From Duganella sp. Root1480D1 (lineage in GTDB: Bacteria > Pseudomonadota > Gammaproteobacteria > Burkholderiales > Burkholderiaceae_D): 64,000 nucleotides of DNA. Every line of letters begins with the position of its first letter. Position 1 is the stretch's first letter. The notes under the pieces were generated by a model. It saw only the letters and a program-made list of their open reading frames with translations, was not told the DNA's origin and made no database searches. Where the stretch lies: NCBI RefSeq assembly GCF_001427305.1, contig NZ_LMFZ01000011.1, positions 1 to 64,000 of the forward strand. The letters run 5' to 3'. Positions 24,515-33,091 of the stretch are shown piece after piece. The translations under genes and the position numbers were made by a program.

Positions 24515-26191
24515 TCAGCGGCGCTCACGCCACCACAGAAGCAACACGCTGACGGCGAACGCGATACCCAGCAACCAGCGTGGCACGGCAGTCGCCCACA
24601 ATTGCGTCTCGCCTGCGCGCGGCGTGGCGCGGGCGGCCGGATCGGCGGCAGCATTGGCGACCGGCTGGCCGCTGCGGCTGGCGTAGCGGGCCGTCGCATC
24701 GTGGCGCAACGCAGCCTGCCATTCCGGCCAGTCTTTGGCACCGAATACGTAGACCGCGTTTTCGGCGCCGCCGCTGCGCACCGGCAGCCATCCAGCCGCG
24801 CGAGGCCAGAGCGCCACGCAAGCGGCATCCGCGCGCTCGTCGCGGGCCTGCCAGCGCATCGCTTCCTGTCCCACCGTGACTTCGACCCCTGTTGCCACGC
24901 CTTGCGCGCACACCTCGGTACGCAACCCGGCTAATGGCATGGGGTCGGCGTCGAGCCAGCGCACCTTCTGATCACTGTCCAGCGCGGACAGGTCGATGAC
25001 TTGCTGCCACCACTGGCCAAGGGCAGCCGGCTCGCTGATGGCGTGCTTGTGCCAGTCCCGGATTCCCAGCCACAGGACGCGGCCCTTCTGCCAGTCACGC
25101 TGCCACAGCCATGGCTTGCCATCCTTGTCGCGCGCTATGGCCTGCCATCCGCCGCCGCCTGCCGGCACATGCGCACCTGGTGCGAAAGCCAGCGTGGCGC
25201 CTGCAAACGCCAGGTGGCGCACGTCTTCCTGCTCGGTCGTGACCGACTGCGGCGCAAGCTTCAGTCCAAGTTCGCGCTGCCACAGCGCGGGCTGGTCGGC
25301 ATTGCCGCCCAGGACCAATAACGGCAGGCCTTGTGCGGCCTGGGCCAATGCGCCGCGCAGGCCGCCGCGTTCCAGCCAGGCCGCATCGGCCACCAGTGCA
25401 TTCGGGTGGGCCAGCGGGGCGCGTGCCTCCTCATTGCGTGTCAGCGACTTGCCAAGCGTGGTTTGCCAGTCGACGATTGCGTTCGAATCTGTCAGCAACT
25501 GGTTCAGCACACGCGCATCGAAGGACGGGGCGCCGAAGCGGCCCTGCACTTGCAAAGGGACGGCGTCCTGCACGCGCAGCGGCACCGGGCCTTGCGCAAT
25601 GGGCTTGCCATCCTGGTCGAGCAGGCGCGCTTGCAAGACCATCGCTTCCGCCATTGGCGGTTGCCATTGGACGGTCAAGGCTTCGGCCGCCGCGGAGGCG
25701 CGCGACTCGGACAGCACCTGGCCATTCTCGGCCAGCAGTTGCAGGCGCCAAGCGGCTTGCGGGACATTGCGCCGCACAGTCAGTGCAAAGCTGCGGCCTA
25801 GAGGAAGGGAGCGCGGAAAGTCCAGCCATAGCAGGCCTTCCTTTGCCGGCGCCCACTGGATTGGGCGCACCGGCATGTCGCGCCATTGCGCCTCGTGCAA
25901 GCCTTGACCTTGCACTTCCAGCACGGTACTGCGCGGCGCCGCCGGCAATTGCGCCAGTGCTGCCGCAAGGCGGTCGTCAGGCGCTGTTGGCGACGCTCCC
26001 GCAGTCGCCAGGACTAGCGGCTGCGGGCCGCCAACCGGTGCCGGCGGCGCGGCGAGCAAGGTCGCCAACGAGGCGCCAGCCGCCACGGCCAGCGCTGCGT
26101 CTACCCAGCGCTTCTTGCGCAGGTAAAGCAAAGCGCTCACCGTCCCGGCCAGCATTGCGCCACCGTACAGGAAGTTGATATCCACGTTCAC
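24515..26191 (-). CDS. Membrane protein of the MoxR/BatA operon, glutamine-amidotransferase-like middle domain
   Basis: A 558-residue protein of unknown function. Two N-terminal helices (about residues 5-50), a beta-rich periplasmic region, a segment resembling a class I glutamine amidotransferase-like fold (GLPLLVLGGNAD, VLWLGIRDWHKH) and a C-terminal helix followed by the basic tail WWRERR. The GTG at 26191 overlaps the preceding stop as GTGA (26188-26191), which decides the start; in-frame upstream starts would overlap the neighbour by more than 100 nt. It is the last membrane component of the TldD/E-MoxR operon. BatA-type proteins share this topology, so it may be part of a membrane complex controlled by MoxR. 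Confidence 0.7.
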   Translation of the reverse strand: MNVDINFLYGGAMLAGTVSALLYLRKKRWVDAALAVAAGASLATLLAAPPAPVGGPQPLVLATAGASPTAPDDRLAAALAQLPAAPRSTVLEVQGQGLHEAQWRDMPVRPIQWAPAKEGLLWLDFPRSLPLGRSFALTVRRNVPQAAWRLQLLAENGQVLSESRASAAAEALTVQWQPPMAEAMVLQARLLDQDGKPIAQGPVPLRVQDAVPLQVQGRFGAPSFDARVLNQLLTDSNAIVDWQTTLGKSLTRNEEARAPLAHPNALVADAAWLERGGLRGALAQAAQGLPLLVLGGNADQPALWQRELGLKLAPQSVTTEQEDVRHLAFAGATLAFAPGAHVPAGGGGWQAIARDKDGKPWLWQRDWQKGRVLWLGIRDWHKHAISEPAALGQWWQQVIDLSALDSDQKVRWLDADPMPLAGLRTEVCAQGVATGVEVTVGQEAMRWQARDERADAACVALWPRAAGWLPVRSGGAENAVYVFGAKDWPEWQAALRHDATARYASRSGQPVANAAADPAARATPRAGETQLWATAVPRWLLGIAFAVSVLLLWWRERR

Positions 26192-28257
26192 GGCGCGCCC
26201 TTCCCTCGCAATGCCTGCCCAAATTTGGTTTGCGCCTGCGGGCGCGCCTGCAGCAGCACCATCGGCTTCTCCACCGTTGTGCGCAGCCAGGCCCGCAACT
26301 GGGCACGGCATGGCAGGCAACCATCGGCCACATCCTGCACTGCGGCCAGTGCAGACAGGCGTTGTTCGCCATCACTGATACGCGCCACGGCTTCGCGCGC
26401 TGCCTTGCTCCACAAGGCGGGAAGCGCGCCATCGCTGCCGAGGGCCTGCACCAATTCGCGCACATCGGCCGGGACAAACTCGGTAGCCGTGCCTTGCGCC
26501 CGGCGATAGCTGGCGGCACCATTCATCTCGCCGGTCATGCGTTTTTCTTCCTTGATGGCGGGTGGCACAAAGGCGGTGCGGTGCAGGTAAACGCGTTCGG
26601 CCTGCTGCAGCTCCTTGATGGCGCCAAGTGCCTTGTACTCTGGCGGCAAGGCCGGTTTCGGTGCGATCGCGCGCAGATGTTTCTCTGCGTCCCACATTGC
26701 CCGCAACGCGCGGCGCAACACTTCCTTGGTCGCCGGGTCGAAGATGGTGGCATTGCCTTCCTGGTCATGGGCATGGCCGAACTCGGCGGCGATGTTGCCG
26801 GTGCCAAAGCCTCCAGGACCCTGGGTGCTCGCGCCACCGTGCTCGTGGCCATCGGCGTCGCCCTGTCCTTCATCGCCGAACAGGGAAGATTCTTCGCCGA
26901 GGAATTGACCGTAGCGCAGGCGCAGCTTGGCCTGGTCGCCGGCGATCCTCTCGCTGCGGGCGCGTAGTTCAGCGGCGCCGAGGCGCGGCGAGTCGGCAAG
27001 CAGTTGTTCGGTGTCGATGATGATCTGGCGCTGGCTGCGCAGGTTTTCCGGCTTCACCATGGATGGCAAGGCTGTCGACTCCAGCGCTTCGTCTTGCTGG
27101 CCGGGCAGGCGCAGCGTGTAGGTCGGCGATTGGGCGATATGCGGGACCGGAGCGTTGTCGCTTGCGCGCACGAAGAAATACAGTTCATCACCAGGCTCCA
27201 TGCCGAGTTCTTTCAGCATCCATTGCTTGTTCCAGCTACGCTTGCGTGGATCGTTTGATGCGGGAAGCGGCGTTTCCTTGTCGGTGAAACGGATGTTCTC
27301 CCCGCTGCCGCGCGCGAGCGTCATATGCAAGGTGGCTTTAACGACCGCATAGTCGTCGCTGACGCTGACGTTGATCTGCGCGCTTTGGGCGTCTGGCTTC
27401 AGGACCGTTACCGATTCGTTTGGCGCGGCAATGGCGACCTGCGGCGCCTGGTCGGGTGTTACGCGGATCGTGTAGCGCTGGCTTGCGTTGCGGCGGCTGC
27501 GCCAGAAGGTGGAATCGCTGGCGATCCATTCCGCGCATTGGCCTGCTTCGGTTTGCAGGGTCTGGCCGTCGCCAAGTTCGATGGTGGCAGCGGCATTGAT
27601 GGCACACCAGCGCAATTTGCTGTGCTGGGGGACCAGCAGGTCGCGCGGCGCGCCTTCGCTTGGCTTCACGCCTGTGTACGGCGGAGGTTCGGCATGCAGC
27701 TTGATGCCGGCTGCGGCGATGGCCGCCTGCACTGCCGAGCCGTTTCCGGCCGGTGCCGCGTAATGCGGTCCATGTGCTGCGGCATAGCCCCAGGCGCCGA
27801 TGGCGGCGGTCACCGCTAACGCTAGCGGGATGGCGTTGAAGCGGACTTTCTGCTTTGCGATGCGGCGCAGGCGTTCATCGCTCAGGGCCTGGTCAATGCG
27901 GGCCAGCAGACGGTTGCGTTGCAGCTTGCCGAGCGGGCTTTCCGGGGCGGCGGCCAACATCGCACTACTGTCTTCCAGCTCGGGCACGGCGTCGTTCAGC
28001 CAGGATGGAAGTTGTTCGTCGATTCGCTTGCGCCAGAGCGCGAAGTCGATTGCGGCCCAAAGCATGGCGGCGGCAGCCAGTGCGAGGGGGACGGTGATCG
28101 TAACGGGCCTGGCGCTGCCGAAGGCGCCGGCGAGTATCGATGCAGCCAATACGGCGGCGGGCAGCAGCGGCAGCAGCCAGCTTGCACTGCGCCGGCGGAT
28201 CAGGGCTTGCAGCATGCGTTGGCGCACGCCAGCCAGGTGGTCAGCGGCGGCGGGCAT
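26188..28257 (-). CDS. DUF4175-like membrane protein
   Basis: A 689-residue protein with two hydrophobic helices near the N-terminus (about residues 27-70), a third around residue 150, then a long soluble region with an Ig-like part (VSVSDDYAVVKATLHMT and YFFVRASDN) and a helical, charged C-terminal half. This layout resembles DUF4175-type proteins found beside MoxR, DUF58 and BatA genes. It contains a Gly/His/Asp-rich stretch (EGQGDADGHEHGG). Its start lies 17 nt inside the BatA-like gene. It is probably a large periplasm-facing scaffold in the same complex; the function is unknown. Confidence 0.65.
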   Translation of the reverse strand: MPAAADHLAGVRQRMLQALIRRRSASWLLPLLPAAVLAASILAGAFGSARPVTITVPLALAAAAMLWAAIDFALWRKRIDEQLPSWLNDAVPELEDSSAMLAAAPESPLGKLQRNRLLARIDQALSDERLRRIAKQKVRFNAIPLALAVTAAIGAWGYAAAHGPHYAAPAGNGSAVQAAIAAAGIKLHAEPPPYTGVKPSEGAPRDLLVPQHSKLRWCAINAAATIELGDGQTLQTEAGQCAEWIASDSTFWRSRRNASQRYTIRVTPDQAPQVAIAAPNESVTVLKPDAQSAQINVSVSDDYAVVKATLHMTLARGSGENIRFTDKETPLPASNDPRKRSWNKQWMLKELGMEPGDELYFFVRASDNAPVPHIAQSPTYTLRLPGQQDEALESTALPSMVKPENLRSQRQIIIDTEQLLADSPRLGAAELRARSERIAGDQAKLRLRYGQFLGEESSLFGDEGQGDADGHEHGGASTQGPGGFGTGNIAAEFGHAHDQEGNATIFDPATKEVLRRALRAMWDAEKHLRAIAPKPALPPEYKALGAIKELQQAERVYLHRTAFVPPAIKEEKRMTGEMNGAASYRRAQGTATEFVPADVRELVQALGSDGALPALWSKAAREAVARISDGEQRLSALAAVQDVADGCLPCRAQLRAWLRTTVEKPMVLLQARPQAQTKFGQALRGKGAP

Positions 28258-29233
28258 GGGCCAGGATCCTTTCGACTGCGAACAATGCCAACAGGACTAG
28301 TGCCAGCCATTCGGGCGAGCGGGCCAGCGGTGTGGGCAGCGGCTTCGTGCGCCCGGCCTTGATGGTTTGCGCGGGCATTGGATAAGGGGCTGCTTGCACG
28401 GTGGCGGCCTGCCAGCGCTCGTAGAGCGCGCGGGCAGCGTCGACGTCTTGCAGCGGCCATTGCGGGGAGGTCCAGGCCAGGCCTTGCGGGGTTTGCGTTT
28501 GCCCGGTGCTGTTGGCGGTGCGCCACCAGAGGGCGGCTTTCCAGGAGGTCGGCGGTTCCTTGCCGGGGCGGTCCCAGACGATCAGCTCTGTCGCTGCCGT
28601 CGGCGTGTCGGAGATGAGGTAGCGGTTGACGCCATCGGCTGCGGTGCTGAAAGCCGCAAACAGGGCTTGCCAGCGAAGCAGGCGCTCGGCTGGCGCGGAT
28701 ACAACGACGTGCCGTTCGCGGGGAGGTGTGCGTGGCGCGGTGGCGGACGGCGGGGCCAGGCGCAGTTCGACGGCGTGGGCCAGGCGCGGGGGGAGCGCAG
28801 GCATGCTGGCGTGGGGGGCGAGGATGAGGAAGCGCGCCTCGGGGCGCCATTCGTGTTCATTACGGGCCAGCCAGTTCCACAAGTCGGCGGGTAACGGCTC
28901 ACGGGCCGCCACGCTCATGCCGGCGGATTGCACCTGCTGCACCGCCCACGGTGACGATTCGAGCGCCGGCGAGACGAATACCGTATCTCCTTTCCACGGC
29001 ATGGCAAGCACCGCCATCCACGCGATCAGTACCGCCAGCAACGCCAGCCGCACCAACAGGAGCAGCACCTCCGACCAGCGCAACACCCGCTGTTGTTGCG
29101 GCGCAGCTGCCGGCAGGAAGCGCGCGGTGGCGAGAAAGTCGGTCCGCGTGCGTTCTCGCTTGCGCATATGCCACCACACCGGCAGCAACAGTACCGGCAA
29201 GGCAAGCCACCACAAAGGCTGCATGCTGGTCAT
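28241..29233 (-). CDS. BatA-like (aerotolerance N-terminal domain) membrane protein
   Basis: A 330-residue protein starting MTSMQPLWWLALPVLLLPVWWH, followed by a basic loop with DFLATARFLPAA and a second helix pair, the pattern of the BatA N-terminal domain. The central part has a weak Rossmann-like region, and a C-terminal helix ends in the basic tail AHARRR. There is no obvious MIDAS motif of a von Willebrand A domain, so it is not a complete BatA. It overlaps the DUF58 gene by 4 nt. It probably anchors the MoxR-linked complex in the inner membrane. Confidence 0.78.
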   Translation of the reverse strand: MTSMQPLWWLALPVLLLPVWWHMRKRERTRTDFLATARFLPAAAPQQQRVLRWSEVLLLLVRLALLAVLIAWMAVLAMPWKGDTVFVSPALESSPWAVQQVQSAGMSVAAREPLPADLWNWLARNEHEWRPEARFLILAPHASMPALPPRLAHAVELRLAPPSATAPRTPPRERHVVVSAPAERLLRWQALFAAFSTAADGVNRYLISDTPTAATELIVWDRPGKEPPTSWKAALWWRTANSTGQTQTPQGLAWTSPQWPLQDVDAARALYERWQAATVQAAPYPMPAQTIKAGRTKPLPTPLARSPEWLALVLLALFAVERILAHARRR

Positions 29234-30120
29234 GGCCTGCGCGCCTCCGGCTTTCTCAACCAGGCGCGCAGGACTTCGGCCAGCGGCTGTTCAATCCGCG
29301 CCTCGCACAGAGGCACATCATGCTGGCGGCATGCGCTTCGGACAGCCGCGAAGTGCGACTCGAGTGCTGCATGGTATTGATCCCGGTCGGCGCGAGTAAA
29401 GCTGTGCAGGCGGGCACCCTCCTCCGGGTCGCGATACGCGCGGCCGGCGGCGAAGTTCGCTTCGACTTCGGCCTCGGTACGCAAGGCCAGCAAGCGCACG
29501 TCATGCCGCATATGGCGCAGGCGCACCAGCGCCTCCTCCAAAGGAGAAGGCCAGTCCAGCGCATCGCTGGCGGCAAACACCATGCTTTGCGAGCGTGCGA
29601 AATGCAGACTGGCCCGCAGTGTCTCGGCATCCGGCAATTCACCGGATGGGGTCGCGCGCTGCAAGGCTGCCAGCACGCGCTGCAAATGGCGCGGGCCGCG
29701 CGAAGCTTGCGTGAATTCCACTTTGCCATTGGAGATCACCAGCAACCCGAACGCATCGCCCTGGCGTTGCGCAATCGCCGCCACGCAAGCCAGCGCCGTG
29801 CGTGCATACCAATGCTTGCTCAAGCCATCCACACGCCGGCTTGGCTCCGCCATCGACGCAGTAGCATCCAGCACCAGCCAGCTCGCCACGTGGCTGTCGC
29901 GCTCCGCCTCGCGCACATAGTAGCGGTCGGCCCGCGCCAGCAGCTTCCAGTCGACGCGGCGCCACTCGTCGCCGGGTGCGTAAGCCCGGTATTCGGAGAA
30001 TTCGACGCCGGCGCCGCGTTCGCGGCCCGCATGGATGCCATGACCGAGCCCCGCCAGCACGTGGCGGATCACCAGTTCAAGGTCGGCGGAATGCGCCAGC
30101 AGCGCAGGTGTTTCCAGCAT
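29230..30120 (-). CDS. DUF58 domain protein
   Basis: A 296-residue DUF58 protein, recognised by the conserved FSEYRAYAPGDEWRRVDWK followed by RADRYYVREAE and a vWA-like strand WLVLDATASM (DxTxSM replaces DxSxS). It lacks the N-terminal membrane helices some DUF58 proteins have, so it is cytosolic. DUF58 genes almost always follow moxR, as here (3 nt gap). In characterised MoxR systems the AAA+ ATPase acts on vWA-type partners to assemble or activate enzymes or envelope complexes. Confidence 0.9.
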   Translation of the reverse strand: MLETPALLAHSADLELVIRHVLAGLGHGIHAGRERGAGVEFSEYRAYAPGDEWRRVDWKLLARADRYYVREAERDSHVASWLVLDATASMAEPSRRVDGLSKHWYARTALACVAAIAQRQGDAFGLLVISNGKVEFTQASRGPRHLQRVLAALQRATPSGELPDAETLRASLHFARSQSMVFAASDALDWPSPLEEALVRLRHMRHDVRLLALRTEAEVEANFAAGRAYRDPEEGARLHSFTRADRDQYHAALESHFAAVRSACRQHDVPLCEARIEQPLAEVLRAWLRKPEARRP

Positions 30121-30123
30121 TGC

Positions 30124-31125
30124 TTATTCGGGCTTGATTGCGTCGCGCAATGCGGCCAGGATGTCGGCGATCGCGATACCGTCAGCTTCCGCCTCGAAAT
30201 TTCGCAGCACGCGATGCGCCAATACCGGCAACAACATGTGGCCAATATCTTCACGGGTCACCGCCAGTCGGCCCTGCATCAACGCACGCGCCTTGGAGGC
30301 CAACACCAGCGCCTGCCCGGCACGCGGGCCGGCGCCCCAGCCGACATGCTTTTTAATCGCTTCGACAGTCGTCTCGCGCGGACGGGTAGCGCGCACCAGA
30401 CGTGTCGCATAGCGCAGCAAATGGTCTCCGATTTCAATGTCGCGCACCAGCGCCTGCAAGCGCAGCAGGGTTTCCACATCCATCGCCGGCTCGGCGTCTT
30501 TCAAACCGGCGTGGGTGGTTGCTGACACCATCGCGACCTCCTCATCTTCCGTTGGGTAGCCAACGTCGATGTGCAGAAGGAAGCGGTCCAACTGCGCTTC
30601 CGGCAGCGGGTAGGTGCCTGCCTGTTCGATCGGGTTTTGCGTTGCCAGGACGAAGAACGGGCGCGGCAGCTGATGGGTCTGGCCGGCAAAAGTCACCGAG
30701 CGTTCCTGCATCGCTTCCAGCAGCGCCGACTGCGTCTTCGGCGGCGCGCGGTTGATTTCGTCCGCCAGCAGCACTTGCGTGAACACCGGCCCTTGCTGGA
30801 AGCGGAATTCGCGCTTGCGCGTCGCATGGTCTTCTTCCAGGATTTCGGTACCGACGATATCGGACGGCATCAGGTCCGGCGTGAACTGCACGCGGCGGAA
30901 TTCCATGTCGGTGGCCTGCGCCAGCGACTTGACCAGCAGCGTCTTGCCCAGGCCCGGCACACCTTCCACCAGCGCGTGCCCGCCAGCCAACAGGCAGATG
31001 ACCAGCGAGTCGATCACTTCCTCCTGGCCGATGATGACGCGGCCCATGCTCGCCTTCAAAGCCTTTACCCTGGCGTGCAGTACGCCGATCTCGTTTTCGC
31101 TCCAGCCGCTTTCAGCCACGGTCAT
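30124..31125 (-). CDS. MoxR-family AAA+ ATPase
   Basis: A 333-residue MoxR ATPase: Walker A GVPGLGKT (residues 55-62), the MoxR-specific RVQFTPDLMPSDIVGTEI, Walker B VLLADEINRAPPKTQSALLEAM, and sensor 1 ATQNPIEQAGTYPLPEAQLDRF. MoxR proteins are chaperone-like ATPases that work with vWA or DUF58 partners. It overlaps the upstream DUF4159 gene by 4 nt (31122-31125), so translation is coupled. Its placement directly after two TldD/TldE pairs is the unusual feature; it may act in assembly or control of those proteases or of the membrane proteins that follow. Confidence 0.95.
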   Translation of the reverse strand: MTVAESGWSENEIGVLHARVKALKASMGRVIIGQEEVIDSLVICLLAGGHALVEGVPGLGKTLLVKSLAQATDMEFRRVQFTPDLMPSDIVGTEILEEDHATRKREFRFQQGPVFTQVLLADEINRAPPKTQSALLEAMQERSVTFAGQTHQLPRPFFVLATQNPIEQAGTYPLPEAQLDRFLLHIDVGYPTEDEEVAMVSATTHAGLKDAEPAMDVETLLRLQALVRDIEIGDHLLRYATRLVRATRPRETTVEAIKKHVGWGAGPRAGQALVLASKARALMQGRLAVTREDIGHMLLPVLAHRVLRNFEAEADGIAIADILAALRDAIKPE

Positions 31126-31742
31126 GCCCCCAACGCGTATTGAATGATATTGACAGCGAAGCGCGTGTTGTCGATTGCCAGCCAGCGCTTGTTGCGGAAG
31201 TCATAGTCCCACTCGCAGCCATAGTCCTTATTGCTATACAAAAGCCTGATGCGGCCACCGAATTCCACGGCCTTCAGGTAGTCGTGCACCAGGTCGTCGC
31301 CCCAGCCATTCAGCTCCATCCCGGTATTTGGCGGCCCATCGAAGTTGAAGAAGGCCGAATACAGCGGATGGTTGTTGGGGATCTTGTGCAGTGCCTTGAG
31401 GCCAAAGATCCGCGCCACTTCCGCCTCGAACGATTTCGCAAACAGGCCATCGATATCGTGATTGCAGTCGTCCACGAAGACGAAGCCGCCGCCCCGCACA
31501 TAGCGCTCGAAGTTTTTGCGCTCGGCGGAGGTGAACTGCACCAGCTTATGACCGGCCAGGTAGCAGAACGGCGCCTCCAGCATCTTCGGATCGGACAGCG
31601 CAACGATGCGCTCAACGGGATCAACTTTCAGGGTGGTGTATTCGACCAGTGAGTTGAGCACATTGCTCGGCATCCGGATATCGACATCCCAATCGCCCGA
31701 CTCGTAAGTCAGGCGCGTGAAATAGAAATCGTAGGCAGGCAT
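31122..31742 (-). CDS. DUF4159 domain protein
   Basis: A 206-residue protein with the DUF4159 pattern: an N-terminal FYFTRLTYESGDWDVD, then FERYVRGGGFVFVDDCNHD, an IPNNHPLYSAFF segment and C-terminal WDYDFRNKRWLAIDNTRFAVNIIQYALG. The fold is thought to resemble class I glutamine amidotransferases but no catalytic Cys-His-Glu triad is visible. DUF4159 proteins are regularly encoded with MoxR, DUF58 and BatA. It has no signal peptide in this copy, whereas many DUF4159 proteins are exported. The start lies 3 nt after the preceding TldE stop, with AAGGA as ribosome site. Confidence 0.85.
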   Translation of the reverse strand: MPAYDFYFTRLTYESGDWDVDIRMPSNVLNSLVEYTTLKVDPVERIVALSDPKMLEAPFCYLAGHKLVQFTSAERKNFERYVRGGGFVFVDDCNHDIDGLFAKSFEAEVARIFGLKALHKIPNNHPLYSAFFNFDGPPNTGMELNGWGDDLVHDYLKAVEFGGRIRLLYSNKDYGCEWDYDFRNKRWLAIDNTRFAVNIIQYALGA

Positions 31743-31745
31743 TCC

Positions 31746-33080
31746 TTAAACCGCGTCGGACAACGACGTGAAGTTGAAGTCACGCACCTTCATGGCAGGA
31801 ATCATCAGCTTGCGCGAATCGGTATCCCCGATCAGCACCGGGCGGCCCAGTTCATCGATATTGTTCAGCATCGAAACAGGGCTGTCGTTGAAGCGGAAGT
31901 TCTTGATCGGATGCTTGATCTTGCCGTTCTCAATGTAGAACGTGCCGTCGCGGGTCAGGCCGGTCAGCGCCACCGATTGCGGATCGACCATGCGGATATA
32001 CCAGGTGCGGGTCACCAGGATGCCCTTCTTGGTCGAAGCAATCAGTTCTTCAGTCGACCTGGAGCCGCCCGCCATGATGATGTTGCCTGCCGGCGGAGTG
32101 GCCTCCTTGCGCTGCTTCTGCGCCCAGTAACGGTTGTAGTCGAGCGAGGTGATGACGCCGCCCTTGATCAAGTCACGGCGGGCGCGTGCCTGCATCGAGC
32201 CCTGGTCCCACGGCAGCACCGGCGCATTGGCGTCCCACGGGTCGGTCCAGACATTCACCTGCTCGTCGAACAGCTTGTCGCCCAGGCGATTTGCACCGCC
32301 CTTCTTGGACAGGAAGCTGCGGCCTTCATCCGCGGAACGCGCATCGAAGGCGCTGAACATGAAGTTAAGCAGGTCATTGGTGGCGGCGGGCTCCATCACC
32401 ACGGTGTAGCGGCCCGGCTCCAGTGCCTTCGCATCCACCGAGCGCAGCGCCTTCTCAATCGCGATCTCGGAGGCCGCGCGCGGGTCGAACGCCTTCGGAT
32501 CGTAGGCCGCGCGGTTGACCCAGCCTGAACCGCGGCCATCGTCAGTGCGCGTAGTCACGGTGAAATTCAGGCCACCCAGTTCCTGGAAGCCGAACACGCC
32601 GTTCGAGTTGGCGACACAGTCGAAACCGATGCTATCGTTGAAGAAGCCCGCGGCCTGCAGGCCGGCCTTCTTCGCCGCGTCGATGCTGGCGAAGGCCACG
32701 TCGGCCCGGTAATCCGGATTGAACGCTTCAGCATTGCGGTTGAAGGTGTTGGTCGCCCTGAATTCCTGCTTGCCTACGGCCGGCATGAATTCTGGATTAT
32801 CCGGAGCCAGGCGCGCGATTTCTTCGGCACGGCGCACTGCTGCTTCCAGCGATTTGGCGTCGAACTGGTTGCAGGTGGCGGAACCTTGCTTCTTGCCGAA
32901 GGCGACGCTGACCACCAGGCTGGTGTCTTCGATCTGCCCGGCGGTGGAGACACTGTTGTTCGCGTAACGCACATTGCCCTTGCGGCTGCCGCTCAGGTTG
33001 ATGCGGCACTCGTCGGCCTTGGACATGGCCATCACTTTGTCGCAGATGCTTTTTGCTTCGTCTTTGCTCAGGAGTTTCAT
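31746..33080 (-). CDS. TldE/PmbA-like protein, copy 2
   Basis: A 444-residue TldE-type subunit (E. coli TldE is about 450). It has the TldD/PmbA fold text: CRINLSGSRKGNVRYANNSVSTAG near the N-terminus, GLQAAGFFNDS in the middle and ILVTRTWYIRMVDPQSVALTGLTRDGTFYIENG near the C-terminus. It lacks the HExxxH metal motif, as expected for the non-catalytic partner. It has no signal peptide, although its TldD partner carries a Tat signal, so export would need co-transport of the heterodimer. It starts 11 nt after tldD copy 2 ends. It is closely similar throughout to copy 1 (34799-36136). Confidence 0.9.
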   Translation of the reverse strand: MKLLSKDEAKSICDKVMAMSKADECRINLSGSRKGNVRYANNSVSTAGQIEDTSLVVSVAFGKKQGSATCNQFDAKSLEAAVRRAEEIARLAPDNPEFMPAVGKQEFRATNTFNRNAEAFNPDYRADVAFASIDAAKKAGLQAAGFFNDSIGFDCVANSNGVFGFQELGGLNFTVTTRTDDGRGSGWVNRAAYDPKAFDPRAASEIAIEKALRSVDAKALEPGRYTVVMEPAATNDLLNFMFSAFDARSADEGRSFLSKKGGANRLGDKLFDEQVNVWTDPWDANAPVLPWDQGSMQARARRDLIKGGVITSLDYNRYWAQKQRKEATPPAGNIIMAGGSRSTEELIASTKKGILVTRTWYIRMVDPQSVALTGLTRDGTFYIENGKIKHPIKNFRFNDSPVSMLNNIDELGRPVLIGDTDSRKLMIPAMKVRDFNFTSLSDAV

Positions 33081-33091
33081 CTATCGCGTCC